A stretch of 64,000 nucleotides of DNA, taken from an uncultured Dehalococcoidia bacterium. GTDB lineage: Bacteria; Chloroflexota; Dehalococcoidia; Lucifugimonadales; JAAXIE01. A program made the position numbers and the translations under genes. How positions within the stretch are numbered: the stretch's first letter is position 1; the number at the start of each line of letters is the position of its first letter. Below the pieces are notes generated by a model. That model ran no database searches. It was not told the origin of the DNA and saw only the letters and a program-made list of their open reading frames with translations. Below, in pieces: positions 16,248 to 24,925 of the stretch. The stretch spans positions 1,488,001-1,552,000 of the forward strand of contig OX638353.1 in assembly GCA_951813255.1 (NCBI GenBank). Reading direction: 5' to 3'.

Positions 16248-17444
16248 ATGGAAGAACAACTACTGACAGGCACACGGGTCCTCGACCTGAGCCAGAACAT
16301 CGCCGGACCCTACATGACTCGTCTGATGGCTGGCATGGGCGCGGACGTCATCAAGGTGGAACCACCCACCGGCGATCCCTCCCGCCGTGCCGGGCCCTTC
16401 CCTGAGAACATCCCCCACCGCGAGAAGAGCGCCCTCTACCTCTACCTCAACACCTCCAAGCGCGGCACCACCCTCGACTTCTCGACTGCCACGGGCCATG
16501 ACCTGCTGCTACGCCTCGTCCAGAGCACCGACCTCGTGGTGGAGAGCTTCCGTCCAGGCACTCTCGATGACGCTGGCCTCGGCTACCAAGCCCTCTCCCA
16601 GACCAACCCCGGCGTCGTTCTCACCTCCATCACTCCCTTCGGCCAGAACGGCCCCTACAGCCAGCTTCCCGCCGAGGAGCTCACCCTCTATGCCATGTCC
16701 GGTCTCATGTACCTCACCGGCGAGCCCGACGAGGAACCCCTGAAGGAAGGCCCAGCCGTGACCCAGTACGGCGCAGGCCAGATGGCCTTGGTCGGGACTC
16801 TGGCTGCTCTCTGGCAGGCGGAGATGACCGGCGAGGGGCAGCACGTTGACGTATCCATGGCGGAGAACAACACCGCCATCCTTGAGAATGCCGTGGCCGC
16901 CTACAGCTACACTGGCCGGGTGGTGCCCCGTACTGGCAACCGGGGCTACGGCCGCGCAGCCTGGGGCATCTATCCCTGCCGCGATGGCTACGTCGGCGTC
17001 ATCGCCGGCCCCGACCGCCGCTGGCCTGCCATGGTCGATCTAACCGGCATCCCTGAACTTGGCGACCCCCGCTTCGCCAGCCGCCGCGGTCGCCTCGACT
17101 ACGCCGACGAGATCGATGCCTACCTCATGCCTTGGATGCTGGACCACGATAAGGAGGACATCTTCACCCGCGCCCAGGAACTCGGCCTCGCCTTCTCCTA
17201 CGTAGCCACTCCCCAAGACCTGCTCCACAACGTGCAACTGGAATCACGAGACTACTTGAGCAAGGCCGACCATCCTGAGGCGGGGACTTATACATACCCC
17301 GGCCCGCCCTTCCGAGTCAGCGAGTCCTCGTGGGAACTGCGCCCCGCTCCGGTGCTGGGGCAGCACAACCGCGAGGTGTTCTGCGAAAGCTTGGGTCTCT
17401 CCAACGCCGAACTTGTGCAACTACGCGCCACCGGGGTGATATAG
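16248..17444 (+). CDS. Family III (CaiB/BaiF) CoA-transferase, short form
   Basis: This 398-residue CoA-transferase begins MEEQLLTGTRVLDLSQ and matches the short CaiB protein at 1282 block by block (AGPYMTRLMAGMGADVIKVE, REKSALYLYLNTSKRGTT, VVESFRPG). The active-site stretch reads GQHVDVSMAENNTA, again with Glu where formyl-CoA transferase has Asp. It is the first gene of a plus-strand operon with a long CaiB partner, enoyl-CoA hydratase and SDR, which suggests activation of an acid as its CoA ester followed by hydration and oxidation. Its third codon positions are strongly C-rich. Substrate unknown. Confidence 0.9.
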   Translation: MEEQLLTGTRVLDLSQNIAGPYMTRLMAGMGADVIKVEPPTGDPSRRAGPFPENIPHREKSALYLYLNTSKRGTTLDFSTATGHDLLLRLVQSTDLVVESFRPGTLDDAGLGYQALSQTNPGVVLTSITPFGQNGPYSQLPAEELTLYAMSGLMYLTGEPDEEPLKEGPAVTQYGAGQMALVGTLAALWQAEMTGEGQHVDVSMAENNTAILENAVAAYSYTGRVVPRTGNRGYGRAAWGIYPCRDGYVGVIAGPDRRWPAMVDLTGIPELGDPRFASRRGRLDYADEIDAYLMPWMLDHDKEDIFTRAQELGLAFSYVATPQDLLHNVQLESRDYLSKADHPEAGTYTYPGPPFRVSESSWELRPAPVLGQHNREVFCESLGLSNAELVQLRATGVI

Positions 17445-17445
17445 C

Positions 17446-18762
17446 TTGGCAACCACCTCAAACGGCAGGCAATTGCCCTCACCCTTGGAAGGCATCCGCG
17501 TCCTCGATCTGTCAGTGATATGGGCGGGACCGTATTGCACCCGGTTGCTTGCAGACCTAGGTGCTGAGGTTATCAAGGTCGAGGCCCTCAGCTTCTACGA
17601 CATCCAGCGCGGGCCCGTCGCTCCGACCCGTGGGCACATCAACCTCAACTACCCCGACGGCGACCCCGGGGACGAGCCTTGGAACCGCAGTGCGTGGTTC
17701 AACACCCTCCACATCAACAAGATGGACGTGACCCTCGACTTAGTGGAGGAGCCAGGACGAGACCTGCTGCTCCGCTTGGCATCTATCAGCGATGTGGTCA
17801 TCGAAAACTTCCGATACGGCATCCGCGAGCGGAGATTAGGCCTCAGCTATGAGAAGCTCCGTGAAGCCCAGCCTGATATCATCCTCGTTTCCATGCCCGC
17901 TTTCGGAAACTCCGGCCCGTGGCGCGGCTACGCCCAGTACGGCATCGGCCAGGAGATGCTGGCTGGCTTCCCCTCCATGACAGGCCACTCACCGGACCAG
18001 CCAGCTAAATCGGGCATCAACCACGGCGACCCCATTACCGGCACACATGCCGCCAGTGCCATACTGGCTGCCCTGCTGCGCCGCCGTCGCACCGGTAAAG
18101 GGGCCTTCATAGACCTCTCCCAGCAGGAGTCAACTATTAATTTCATGGGTGAGCACCTGCTGGGATACCAGATGACCGGCGAGAACCCCCAGCCCGCTGG
18201 CAACAGCCATCCCGTCATGTCACCCCACGGCGTTTTCCCCTGCAAAGGCGAGGACCGCTGGATTGCCATCGCTGTATCCAGTGACGGCCAATGGCAGGCT
18301 CTCTGCAACTGCATGGGCCAGCCCGACCTAGCCCAGCATCCCGACTATGCCGATATACCCAGCCGTTGGGATAAACGCGAAACCCTCGCCAAGATCATCA
18401 GCACGTGGACCGGCCAGCAAGACGCACAGGATATCGCGACTCGCCTTCAAAGCGCAGGTGTCCCTGCCTCACCGGTCAACTCTCCAAGAGAACTCCTCGA
18501 AGACCCCCACTACCAAGCACGCGGCTTCTTTGAGACCGTTGACCACCCATCCACTGGCCCGCGCGACTACCCAGGCTTCCCCTTCCGTCTCTCCAAGAGC
18601 GCCATGGAAGTCCGTCGCCCAGCCCCCACCCTCGGCCAGCACAACCGGGACATTCTGGGCAGCCTGCTAGGGCTGTCCGACCAAGCCCTGAGAAACTTGG
18701 AAGACACAGGTATAATCGGCACCAAACCCTACGAGACCGAAAGGTCCCGTTCACTGGGTTAG
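17446..18762 (+). CDS. Family III (CaiB/BaiF) CoA-transferase, long form
   Basis: This 438-residue protein starts at TTG 17446, one base after the preceding stop, with a GGGGTGA about 8 bases upstream. It has WAGPYCTRLLADLGAEVIKVE, a long insertion with PWNRSAWFNTLHINK shared with the long CaiB protein at the window start, and FIDLSQQESTINF at the active-site position (Glu). Together with the short copy it forms the second short-plus-long CaiB pair in the window. The pairing suggests two subunits of one transferase, but two separate transferases cannot be excluded. Confidence 0.9.
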   Translation: MATTSNGRQLPSPLEGIRVLDLSVIWAGPYCTRLLADLGAEVIKVEALSFYDIQRGPVAPTRGHINLNYPDGDPGDEPWNRSAWFNTLHINKMDVTLDLVEEPGRDLLLRLASISDVVIENFRYGIRERRLGLSYEKLREAQPDIILVSMPAFGNSGPWRGYAQYGIGQEMLAGFPSMTGHSPDQPAKSGINHGDPITGTHAASAILAALLRRRRTGKGAFIDLSQQESTINFMGEHLLGYQMTGENPQPAGNSHPVMSPHGVFPCKGEDRWIAIAVSSDGQWQALCNCMGQPDLAQHPDYADIPSRWDKRETLAKIISTWTGQQDAQDIATRLQSAGVPASPVNSPRELLEDPHYQARGFFETVDHPSTGPRDYPGFPFRLSKSAMEVRRPAPTLGQHNRDILGSLLGLSDQALRNLEDTGIIGTKPYETERSRSLG

Positions 18763-18779
18763 ACAAAGCTAGGAGCGTC

Positions 18780-19535
18780 ATGTCCACCGTAACTTATGAA
18801 ATCAAGAACAAGATCGGTTACATCACCCTCAACCGCCCGGACAAGCTCAACGCCATCAACGTGGAGATGCGCCAGGAGCTTGGGGCCGTCTTCGACGACG
18901 TGCGGGACAACCCCGATGTCTGGCTGGCCATAATCACCGGCAACGGCCGGGCATTCTGCACCGGCCACGACCTGACGGACATGGCGGAAGGGGCTCACGT
19001 GAAGCCCACCAGCGATGAGCTATATCTCATGGAGTCCCGCATCTGGAAGCCGATTCTAGCGGCCGTGAACGGCGTCTGCCTTGCCCAAGGCTGTGGACTA
19101 GCTCTCAGCGCCGACCTGCGGGTCGCATCCAATGAGGCCCGCTTCGGCTGGCCTCAAGCCAAACGGGGCATCTCCTCTGTCAGCGGGCCAACTCTGTTGG
19201 CGCACCGTGTTCCCCAAGGCATCGCTTTGGAGCTTCTGTTCACCGGGCGCTTTCTCTCCGCTGAGGAGGCGATGGGTCTGGGGCTGGTGAACCGTTTGGT
19301 GGCACCGGACAAGGTCATGGAAGAGACCGAGGCGCTGGCACAAGAGATACTGGCCAACGCTCCGTTGGCAGTGCGCACTATGAAGGAGGTCACCATCCGT
19401 GGCTTGGAGATGACCATGGAGGAGCGCCTGAAGTACGCGGCGGAGCACACCAGCAGCATTCGTGAGACCGCCGACGCCCAGGAGGGACTGGCGGCCTTTC
19501 GTGAGAAGCGGGCGCCTGTCTGGAGGGCCGAGTAG
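18780..19535 (+). CDS. Enoyl-CoA hydratase/isomerase family protein
   Basis: This 251-residue crotonase-fold protein would hydrate or isomerise an enoyl-CoA. It shows the conserved NRPDKLNAIN start, the first oxyanion-hole segment (GNGRAFCTGHDL) and the second (NGVCLAQGCGLALSADLRV), followed by FGWPQAKRGISSVSG where many hydratases have a catalytic Glu; here that position is not clearly acidic, so isomerase, hydrolase or another crotonase reaction is possible. AGGAG precedes the ATG. It lies 17 bases after the CaiB pair and 7 bases before an SDR gene, so CoA transfer, hydration and oxidation genes are co-transcribed. Confidence 0.92.
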   Translation: MSTVTYEIKNKIGYITLNRPDKLNAINVEMRQELGAVFDDVRDNPDVWLAIITGNGRAFCTGHDLTDMAEGAHVKPTSDELYLMESRIWKPILAAVNGVCLAQGCGLALSADLRVASNEARFGWPQAKRGISSVSGPTLLAHRVPQGIALELLFTGRFLSAEEAMGLGLVNRLVAPDKVMEETEALAQEILANAPLAVRTMKEVTIRGLEMTMEERLKYAAEHTSSIRETADAQEGLAAFREKRAPVWRAE

Positions 19536-19542
19536 GAACGTC

Positions 19543-20319
19543 ATGGCCACTCAGGGCAAGCTTCAAGGCCGCACGGCCCTCATCACCGGCAGCAGTCGCA
19601 ATATTGGCCGCGCCATCGCCGTGACCTTTGCCCGCGAAGGGGCGAATCTCATGCTGAACACCCGCGCCAATGCCGAAGAGCTTGAGGACGCCGCTGCGGA
19701 GTGTCGTTCCCATGGTGTGAAGGTTGCCACCTGCCTTGCAGATGTTTCGCAACATGATGACGCTGAGCGGCTGGTAGCAGAAGGCTTGGAACAGATGGGG
19801 CAGGTCGACATCCTGCTGCACAACGCAGCCATCCGCCCTCACCGCCCTGTTATCGAAGTGCCAGTAGAAGAGTGGCGTCAGGTAATGGCAGTGAACCTCG
19901 ACGCCTGCTTCTATCTGTGCCAAGCCGCCGTACCCAGCATGATGGAGCGCAGGCAGGGCAGCATCATCGCCTTGGGCGGTCAGGCCAACATGGCAGGTCG
20001 CATCGGCACAGGAAGCGTCACGGCCTCCAAGATGGGCCTCCAGGGCCTGATGCGTGTGCTGGCCATGGAGCTTGCCCCTTACGGAATCCGGGCCAACATG
20101 GTAATGCCGGGGGCCATCGACACCGAGCGTCGTAGTCCCGAGTGGTACCCCGAACGCCTGCCCACCGTCAGCGACACCCCCGGTCAGCCTCCCATTCCCC
20201 TAGGCCGCGAAGGCACCCCTCAAGACGTGGCCAACGCCTGCCTGTTCCTAGCCTCCGACGACTCCGCATACACCACAGGTGACCGCATACTTGTGATGGG
20301 TGGACGCTACGTAGGCTGA
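19543..20319 (+). CDS. SDR-family oxidoreductase lacking the YxxxK tyrosine
   Basis: This 258-residue short-chain dehydrogenase/reductase starts at ATG 19543 behind TAGGA, which places it 7 bases after the hydratase gene. The cofactor motif (TGSSRNIGRAIA) and NNAG-like LHNAAIRPH are present. The catalytic region, however, reads ALGGQANMAG and GSVTASKMG: Lys163 is kept, but Val159 replaces the catalytic Tyr and the usual Ser is absent. It may bind NAD(P) without the classical proton relay, or use another residue. It would be the oxidation step of the CoA operon. The C-terminal PLGREGTPQDVANACLFLAS is typical of the family. Confidence 0.88.
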   Translation: MATQGKLQGRTALITGSSRNIGRAIAVTFAREGANLMLNTRANAEELEDAAAECRSHGVKVATCLADVSQHDDAERLVAEGLEQMGQVDILLHNAAIRPHRPVIEVPVEEWRQVMAVNLDACFYLCQAAVPSMMERRQGSIIALGGQANMAGRIGTGSVTASKMGLQGLMRVLAMELAPYGIRANMVMPGAIDTERRSPEWYPERLPTVSDTPGQPPIPLGREGTPQDVANACLFLASDDSAYTTGDRILVMGGRYVG

Positions 20320-20411
20320 GAAGCATCACACAATTCTGCCCAGAAACTTCTAAGCGTTCTGAGCACCTCCATGAGGCACTGGTTGCTCGACGAAACAGGT
20401 GCGTCCTTCTC

Positions 20412-20440
20412 TTGACCCCTGATACCAACTGCCATATAAC
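20412..20440 (+). promoter_or_regulatory. Sigma70-type promoter TTGACC-N17-TATAAC
   Basis: TTGACC at 20412-20417 and TATAAC at 20435-20440 are separated by exactly 17 bases, about 100 bases upstream of the small membrane protein at 20542. This is the best -35/-10 pair I found in the window and separates the two membrane genes from the CoA operon. Confidence 0.6.
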
Positions 20441-20541
20441 ATTGCCATCCGATGTAGTTTTAGCTCCGGGGAAAAGGAGAGGGCGACAAGGAACGATTCA
20501 TCACGTAGTGCCATCGAACGGCGCTCCTGGAGGAATACGGG

Positions 20542-20916
20542 ATGCGAGTAGCTGGACTGGTTGTGGGCATCATAGGATCTATACTAGTGATTGCGGCAGC
20601 GGGGTACACTATTGTCGGCGGTTATGTTTTAGAGGACTTCGGCTATTACGATGCCAACAAGTTCCTCACCATGGGTGTAATAGGCGTGATTGGCGGAATA
20701 TTGGGCATCGTCGGCGGTTCACTGGCGATCGGACAACCCATAGCGGCGTCGATACTGCTGGCAGTGGCATCGATATTGACCATCGTCATCACAGCCACAG
20801 TCCTCAAAGAAGAAAGCGTTCTACTTCTTCCCGGAGTGCTAGGTCTGGTGATGCTCCTATTGAGCACGGCTCTCGCAATCTTCGGGATATTCGAAAAGGC
20901 CCGCAAAGCGTCTTAG
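20542..20916 (+). CDS. Small four-helix membrane protein, unknown function
   Basis: This 124-residue protein is almost entirely hydrophobic, with about four membrane segments: residues 4-27, 43-65, 68-88 and 95-117. It ends in a short basic tail (EKARKAS). A GGAGG lies 8 bases before the ATG, and a good promoter lies upstream. I do not recognise the family; glycine-rich helices (GVIGVIGGILGIVGGSLAIG) suggest tight helix packing. The next gene is also a small membrane protein, separated by an inverted repeat, so the two may form a membrane complex. No catalytic residues are evident. Confidence 0.75.
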   Translation: MRVAGLVVGIIGSILVIAAAGYTIVGGYVLEDFGYYDANKFLTMGVIGVIGGILGIVGGSLAIGQPIAASILLAVASILTIVITATVLKEESVLLLPGVLGLVMLLLSTALAIFGIFEKARKAS

Positions 20917-20920
20917 CCAA

Positions 20921-20969
20921 GTGAAGTTTCACTGGACAATCACTTGGGAGTCCGTCTTCGAAACTTCAC
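20921..20969 (+). repeat. Inverted repeat GTGAAGTTTC / GAAACTTCAC
   Basis: A perfect 10-base inverted repeat with a 29-base spacer lies between two co-directional membrane-protein genes. The left arm is itself part of a small palindrome (AGTGAA-GT-TTCACT). It has no T-run, so a regulatory or mRNA-processing hairpin is as likely as a terminator. Confidence 0.5.
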
Positions 20970-20997
20970 CTGACACCTTTATCGAGAGGAGTTCAGC

Positions 20998-21645
20998 ATG
21001 AGAAAGGCTGCTCTAATCTTCGGTGGCGTAGGTGCCTTGGCCCTTTTCATCGGGGCAATACTCGCCTTCCTGATTGGTTTGAGCGCGGTGGTCGACAGTC
21101 CAGGCTACGTCGACTTTTCCGGTGATCTCCTGCAGGGAATGGGCGGAGCGGGCACCAGCTATTCTGTCAGTCAAGTCGCCCCTTCCGACAGAGAAATCGA
21201 GAGGGCCCTGAGCGAAGCCTTCGACAGCTTGGCGAGCGGGGATTTTGACAGACTGCAGGACCTCGACAGAGAGTTCTCCTCCCAGCGGCTTGTCATCTCT
21301 GGAGAGGGGTCGCTGTATAGGCTCTTGGCCATGGGGATAATCTCTTTCGTAGCCACCATCGCTGGCATCGTTGGGATTGCCCTTGCCATGTCCAAGCCGA
21401 AGGCCGCTATGTGGCTGATGGGTTCGGCCTCAGCCACCGCCGTGCTATCCATCGCCGTTGCATTTCACACCGCGCCTGGCCTTATCATCCTGGGAACGTT
21501 CGCGATGGTCCTCTTCCTATGGGGGGCTGCCTTGGAGTACGTTGAGAGTACCCAACAGGCCCCCAGTGCAGGGACGCCTCCAGCCAACGCGAGCGAAGTG
21601 GGTGGCGGTGAGGACGCCGCCGAGGGAGAAGCGGCCCCAGCCTGA
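20998..21645 (+). CDS. Membrane protein with extracytoplasmic loop, unknown function
   Basis: This 215-residue protein has an N-terminal membrane segment (residues 5-29), a hydrophilic charged region of about 70 residues (PSDREIERALSEAFDSL...), three further membrane segments (about 103-126, 131-150, 154-176) and an acidic Ala-rich C-terminal tail. The SD is GAGGAG, 6 bases before the ATG. I do not recognise it. It follows another small membrane protein and is convergent with the ROK kinase gene. The charged loop between helices 1 and 2 is the only plausible interaction surface outside the membrane. Confidence 0.75.
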   Translation: MRKAALIFGGVGALALFIGAILAFLIGLSAVVDSPGYVDFSGDLLQGMGGAGTSYSVSQVAPSDREIERALSEAFDSLASGDFDRLQDLDREFSSQRLVISGEGSLYRLLAMGIISFVATIAGIVGIALAMSKPKAAMWLMGSASATAVLSIAVAFHTAPGLIILGTFAMVLFLWGAALEYVESTQQAPSAGTPPANASEVGGGEDAAEGEAAPA

Positions 21646-21655
21646 ACTACGTCGG

Positions 21656-22648
21656 TTACGGATAGGCGCTGAGCTGGCTAATGGTATCCCACACCAAGGC
21701 AGCCGCCCCCAACATCACGATGTCGTCACCCAGGGGGCTAACAGCCACCTTGAAGCTCTCCCGGAAATGGGAATTCATGGCGTGTTCCGCCACATGGGCT
21801 TCCACAACGGGAGCCAGCACGGGCCATTGCTGCGACACCGAACCGCCCAACACGATGAGGTCTGGGTCCAACAATTGAAGCACGTTGAGCAGCCCGACAC
21901 CCAAGCCGCGGGCAGCTTTGCCCACGATGTCCTGGGCCAGCCGGTCTTGGCGCGCGGCGGCGTTGAACACATCAACCGTATCAATGGCATCCATGGACGA
22001 GACCTCAGCGGCTAGCAGAGACGCTTCCCCTCTTGCGACCCGAGCCCGTGCTTGCCGGGCGATGCCCGTGCCCGAAGCCACAGCCTCAAGGCACCCTCTG
22101 CTGCCACAACCACATTCCGGCCCGTTGCTTTCCACTCGCGTGTGCCCAATCTCGCCGGCGAATCCCGATGCCCCTTGGAGAAGCTGCCCGTCCACCACGA
22201 TGCCCCCGCCGATGCCCGTGCTCAGGGTGATATAAACCAGAGTATGGCAGCCCTGACCCGCACCATAGTGATACTCACCCAGAGCGGCTAAGGTGGCGTC
22301 ATTACCCACCAGCACAGGGGCGCCCATCGAGTCGCCCCAGCGCTGAGTCAGCGAAACGCCATCCATCTCCATCAGGTTCGGGGGAGCGAAGAGGACGCCG
22401 GTTCGCGGGTCCAGCGGCCCAGCCATGCCCAGAGCAATGCCCCGTATGCTGCTTGGAGCAGCGATATCACATGCTTGGCCCACCGATTGGGCGAGTTGCT
22501 CTATCAAGGCTTCGGTGCCCTGGTCCCTGAGGGTAGCTACCCGGTTGCGCCACAACACTTTGCCGAACTCGTCCACCACCGCAGCGCGGGTCCAGGTGCC
22601 CCCAACATCCAAGGCGACAGCCACTTCATTCTGCTCTACAGGTCGCAT
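21656..22648 (-). CDS. ROK-family sugar kinase (glucokinase-like)
   Basis: This 330-residue cytoplasmic kinase of the ROK family would phosphorylate a hexose with ATP. Visible motifs are the phosphate-binding VALDVGGTWTRAAVVD, the catalytic VGNDATLAALGEYHYGAG with its Asp, the GTGIGGG-type STGIGGGIVVDG and the zinc-binding ECGCGSRGCLEAVASG cluster with the ROK CxCGxxGCxE pattern. The ATG at 22648 overlaps the stop of the TlpA-like gene by one base (TGATG), so it is translationally coupled to it. An earlier GTG adds one residue. Glucose or N-acyl sugars are typical substrates; which applies is unknown. Confidence 0.92.
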   Translation of the reverse strand: MRPVEQNEVAVALDVGGTWTRAAVVDEFGKVLWRNRVATLRDQGTEALIEQLAQSVGQACDIAAPSSIRGIALGMAGPLDPRTGVLFAPPNLMEMDGVSLTQRWGDSMGAPVLVGNDATLAALGEYHYGAGQGCHTLVYITLSTGIGGGIVVDGQLLQGASGFAGEIGHTRVESNGPECGCGSRGCLEAVASGTGIARQARARVARGEASLLAAEVSSMDAIDTVDVFNAAARQDRLAQDIVGKAARGLGVGLLNVLQLLDPDLIVLGGSVSQQWPVLAPVVEAHVAEHAMNSHFRESFKVAVSPLGDDIVMLGAAALVWDTISQLSAYP

Positions 22649-23256
22649 CACGAGTCCAGCAACTCCTCAAGCTGTTGGCGCAGCAGTTCAGGGGAAGTGG
22701 GGCCGATCAACTTGCGAGCTATCTTGCCTTCCCGGTCGATGAAGAACTTCTCTGGCGTGGCCACCACTCCATATTCGATAGCCACCGTACCCTTCCCGTC
22801 GAGGGCGTTGGGGTAGTTCAAGCCGAATTCCTCCATGTAGGCCATGAGGTCATCGGGAAAGTCCCAGATAGCCACGCCTATGAACTCGACCCCGCGTGGG
22901 CTGTATTCCTCGTACAGCTCAACCAAGTGGGCAGCCTCTTGGCGGCAGCTGGGACACCAGGAAGCCCAGAAGTCCACCATTACCACCTTGCCCCGGCTGT
23001 CCGAAAGTTGCACCGTGCCACCGTCCAACCCCTCCAAGGAAAAGTCCGGGGCCTCGCGCCCCTGAAGGTCCAAGGCAGAAAAGTTAGTGTTGCTGCCGCC
23101 GCTTGAGCTTGTGACCGGATTCATGATGGCCCATCCCAAAATCAGCAGCAACACCACTGCGGGTATCAGCGCAGCCACCACGAGCAAGCGGCGCGACATC
23201 CACCAGCGTGGACGGTCAGCGTCAGGGTTTGGCTCCGGCAGCACTGGCCCGGTCAT
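22648..23256 (-). CDS. TlpA/ResA-like membrane-anchored thioredoxin
   Basis: This 202-residue protein has a single N-terminal membrane anchor (RRLLVVAALIPAVVLLLILG) followed by a periplasm-facing thioredoxin domain with the redox motif WASWCPSC and the cis-Pro region VVATPEKFFID. It probably reduces disulphides in apocytochromes, as CcmG/ResA proteins do. I chose ATG 23256, which overlaps the upstream stop (ATGA) and has GGGAG nearby; the earlier GTG is less likely. It directly follows the cytochrome maturation genes, which supports that role, although it is also coupled to the unrelated sugar kinase. Confidence 0.88.
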   Translation of the reverse strand: MTGPVLPEPNPDADRPRWWMSRRLLVVAALIPAVVLLLILGWAIMNPVTSSSGGSNTNFSALDLQGREAPDFSLEGLDGGTVQLSDSRGKVVMVDFWASWCPSCRQEAAHLVELYEEYSPRGVEFIGVAIWDFPDDLMAYMEEFGLNYPNALDGKGTVAIEYGVVATPEKFFIDREGKIARKLIGPTSPELLRQQLEELLDS

Positions 23257-24470
23257 GCCAGCTCCCGGGATGCCCAAGCTTGTAACAGATCGGTCTTCAA
23301 CGCTTCCCGCCTGTCATTGTAGTGGTCCGGGGACACCTCTCCCCGCTCCAGGGCATTGTCCAACTCCGCCAGTTGACGGAGGCAGTCTTCTGCTTGCGGG
23401 TTCGACGACGTGTTCACAGATGGGGCCGTAACCGACCGCAAGGTGGAAGAAGGCACGGCACGCAGCAGACTGTACAACAGCGCACCCACTAGGGCCAGTC
23501 CAAGCAGGGAGGCTAGGAACAGCTGGGGAGGCGATCCTTCCAGCACCACATCGGCAACTCGTTCATTCCAAGGAGGCTGGGGCAACCCCGAGAACTCCAT
23601 GCTCACCTTCTCGGCCTCGTCCAACGGGCCTGCACGCCAAGCTTGAAACAGTTCATCCCCAAGTAGCACCCGGTCTTCGCCGGCCATGAGGATGTCGCTC
23701 TGTACCCGGGCAAGCTCCTGCGGTAGCAACAGATGGAAGTCGGAGGTGGCCATGTGGGCGGTGCGGGTGAACTCCAGCGAGTCGCCGTCGTAGGGCGCTG
23801 TATAGGAGAAGCCGACCAAGTGGTCTCCGGGAGGCACTGCAGCAGTGACGGCGAACCCCGGGCCCACATCAATGATGTCCCCGCCAGCCAAGTCTGATTC
23901 CAACCGCAAATTGGAGGCGCCCGGCGGCAGGCTGAAGCGCATAAAGTTCATCTGACCCATCGCCGGCCCAGTGAGATCAGGGGTGAAGGTCCGGTCGCTG
24001 GTATTGACCAAGCTCACCACCTCTGAGCCAGTAAGCATTCCCTCCGAGTCTATCTGAGGACGCAAGACCAAGGCTGCCGAGTTCACTTGAAGCACCGAGA
24101 GATCGGTGGTGCTTTCGTACACGGTTATGCCAACGGGCTCGTCGAGTCCCGAAAAATCCAACGGCCTGCCGTATATCGCCCCCTCATAGGTCAGAGACAC
24201 CACATAGCTGACTGCGTCATCCAGCATGGGCACTTCAATCTCGAACTCACCCTCTTCGTCCGTTTCCGCCACTTTGGTTTCCACGCTGGCACTGGACTGC
24301 ACCGCATGGAGCGTGACCTCAACGCCTGCGGGTACAGGGCCATCGGAGGTGCCATTGGTCAGCTTGCCAGTCACTACCTGGGGCCCCTGGGCCAAAGCCA
24401 TGGCGGGGAGTATCATCCCCAAAGACAAGAGCAGCCCCAAGGTCACGGTCACTAGCAGGCAGGAACGCAC
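23253..24470 (-). CDS. Exported, C-terminally anchored beta-sandwich protein in the ccm cluster, unknown
   Basis: This 405-residue protein starts at GTG 24470, one base after the upstream stop and 9 bases after GGAGG. That start gives a clean signal peptide (RSCLLVTVTLGLLLSLGM...ALAQG). The exported part begins with a carboxypeptidase-regulatory-like or Ig-like domain (VTGKLTNGTSDGPVPAGVEV, DEEGEFEIEV). A second beta-rich region follows, then a membrane helix near residues 315-335 and a short cytoplasmic tail (QLAELDNALERGEVSPDHYNDRREALKTDL) that resembles the N-terminal segment of CcmI. Its position between CcmI-like and TlpA-like genes suggests an accessory role in cytochrome c assembly. 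That is inference; I know no characterised homologue. Confidence 0.75.
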   Translation of the reverse strand: MRSCLLVTVTLGLLLSLGMILPAMALAQGPQVVTGKLTNGTSDGPVPAGVEVTLHAVQSSASVETKVAETDEEGEFEIEVPMLDDAVSYVVSLTYEGAIYGRPLDFSGLDEPVGITVYESTTDLSVLQVNSAALVLRPQIDSEGMLTGSEVVSLVNTSDRTFTPDLTGPAMGQMNFMRFSLPPGASNLRLESDLAGGDIIDVGPGFAVTAAVPPGDHLVGFSYTAPYDGDSLEFTRTAHMATSDFHLLLPQELARVQSDILMAGEDRVLLGDELFQAWRAGPLDEAEKVSMEFSGLPQPPWNERVADVVLEGSPPQLFLASLLGLALVGALLYSLLRAVPSSTLRSVTAPSVNTSSNPQAEDCLRQLAELDNALERGEVSPDHYNDRREALKTDLLQAWASRELA

Positions 24471-24471
24471 C

Positions 24472-24906
24472 TTAAGATGCCTCCACCCTCTGGCCGCAGT
24501 TGTTGCACTGTTCCTCGCCCTTATCACCTAGCGGCTCACCACAGGCCGCACACAGGTCAGGCGGCGCCACGTCCTGCTGGGCCGCCTTCCAGCGAGTCAA
24601 CTCCTTGCTGATCGCCTCCTCTATGTCCTCATCAGCCCTCTCCAGACTCTCCTGGTCCCGGAACGTAGCAGCGGCTGCCAATCGAAATTCTCGGGATCGC
24701 TCCTTGTATTCCACCTCATCCACGTTCCCCAGCCCCCGTTCCAACTCCAGTGTCTCCAAGTCAGCGTATATGGCGCGACGGCGCTCCAGTATCTCCCTTA
24801 CCGGGGCCGAGTTGTCGACCCGGCCTGATGACCGGACCTTGAGGAAGGGGTACAACGCCACCCCGATGCAGAAGACCACCAGTAAAAGTCCGACAAGAAC
24901 TGCCAC
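24472..24906 (-). CDS. CcmI-like membrane protein with C-terminal zinc ribbon
   Basis: This protein of about 144 residues has one N-terminal membrane helix (VAVLVGLLLVVFCIGVALYPF), a coiled stretch RRRAIYADLETLELERGLGNVDEVEYKERSRE typical of the CcmI/CycH N-terminal region, and a C-terminal zinc ribbon with two CxxC knuckles (CAACGEP, CNNCGQR). The GTG at 24906 has GGAG 8 bases upstream and suits the membrane helix; an upstream TTG at 24939 would overlap CcmF. CcmI helps present apocytochrome to the heme lyase, but this version lacks the TPR part, and the zinc ribbon is unusual. It follows CcmF directly. Confidence 0.78.
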   Translation of the reverse strand: MAVLVGLLLVVFCIGVALYPFLKVRSSGRVDNSAPVREILERRRAIYADLETLELERGLGNVDEVEYKERSREFRLAAAATFRDQESLERADEDIEEAISKELTRWKAAQQDVAPPDLCAACGEPLGDKGEEQCNNCGQRVEAS

Positions 24907-24925
24907 AGAGCGTTCTCCGCCGCCT

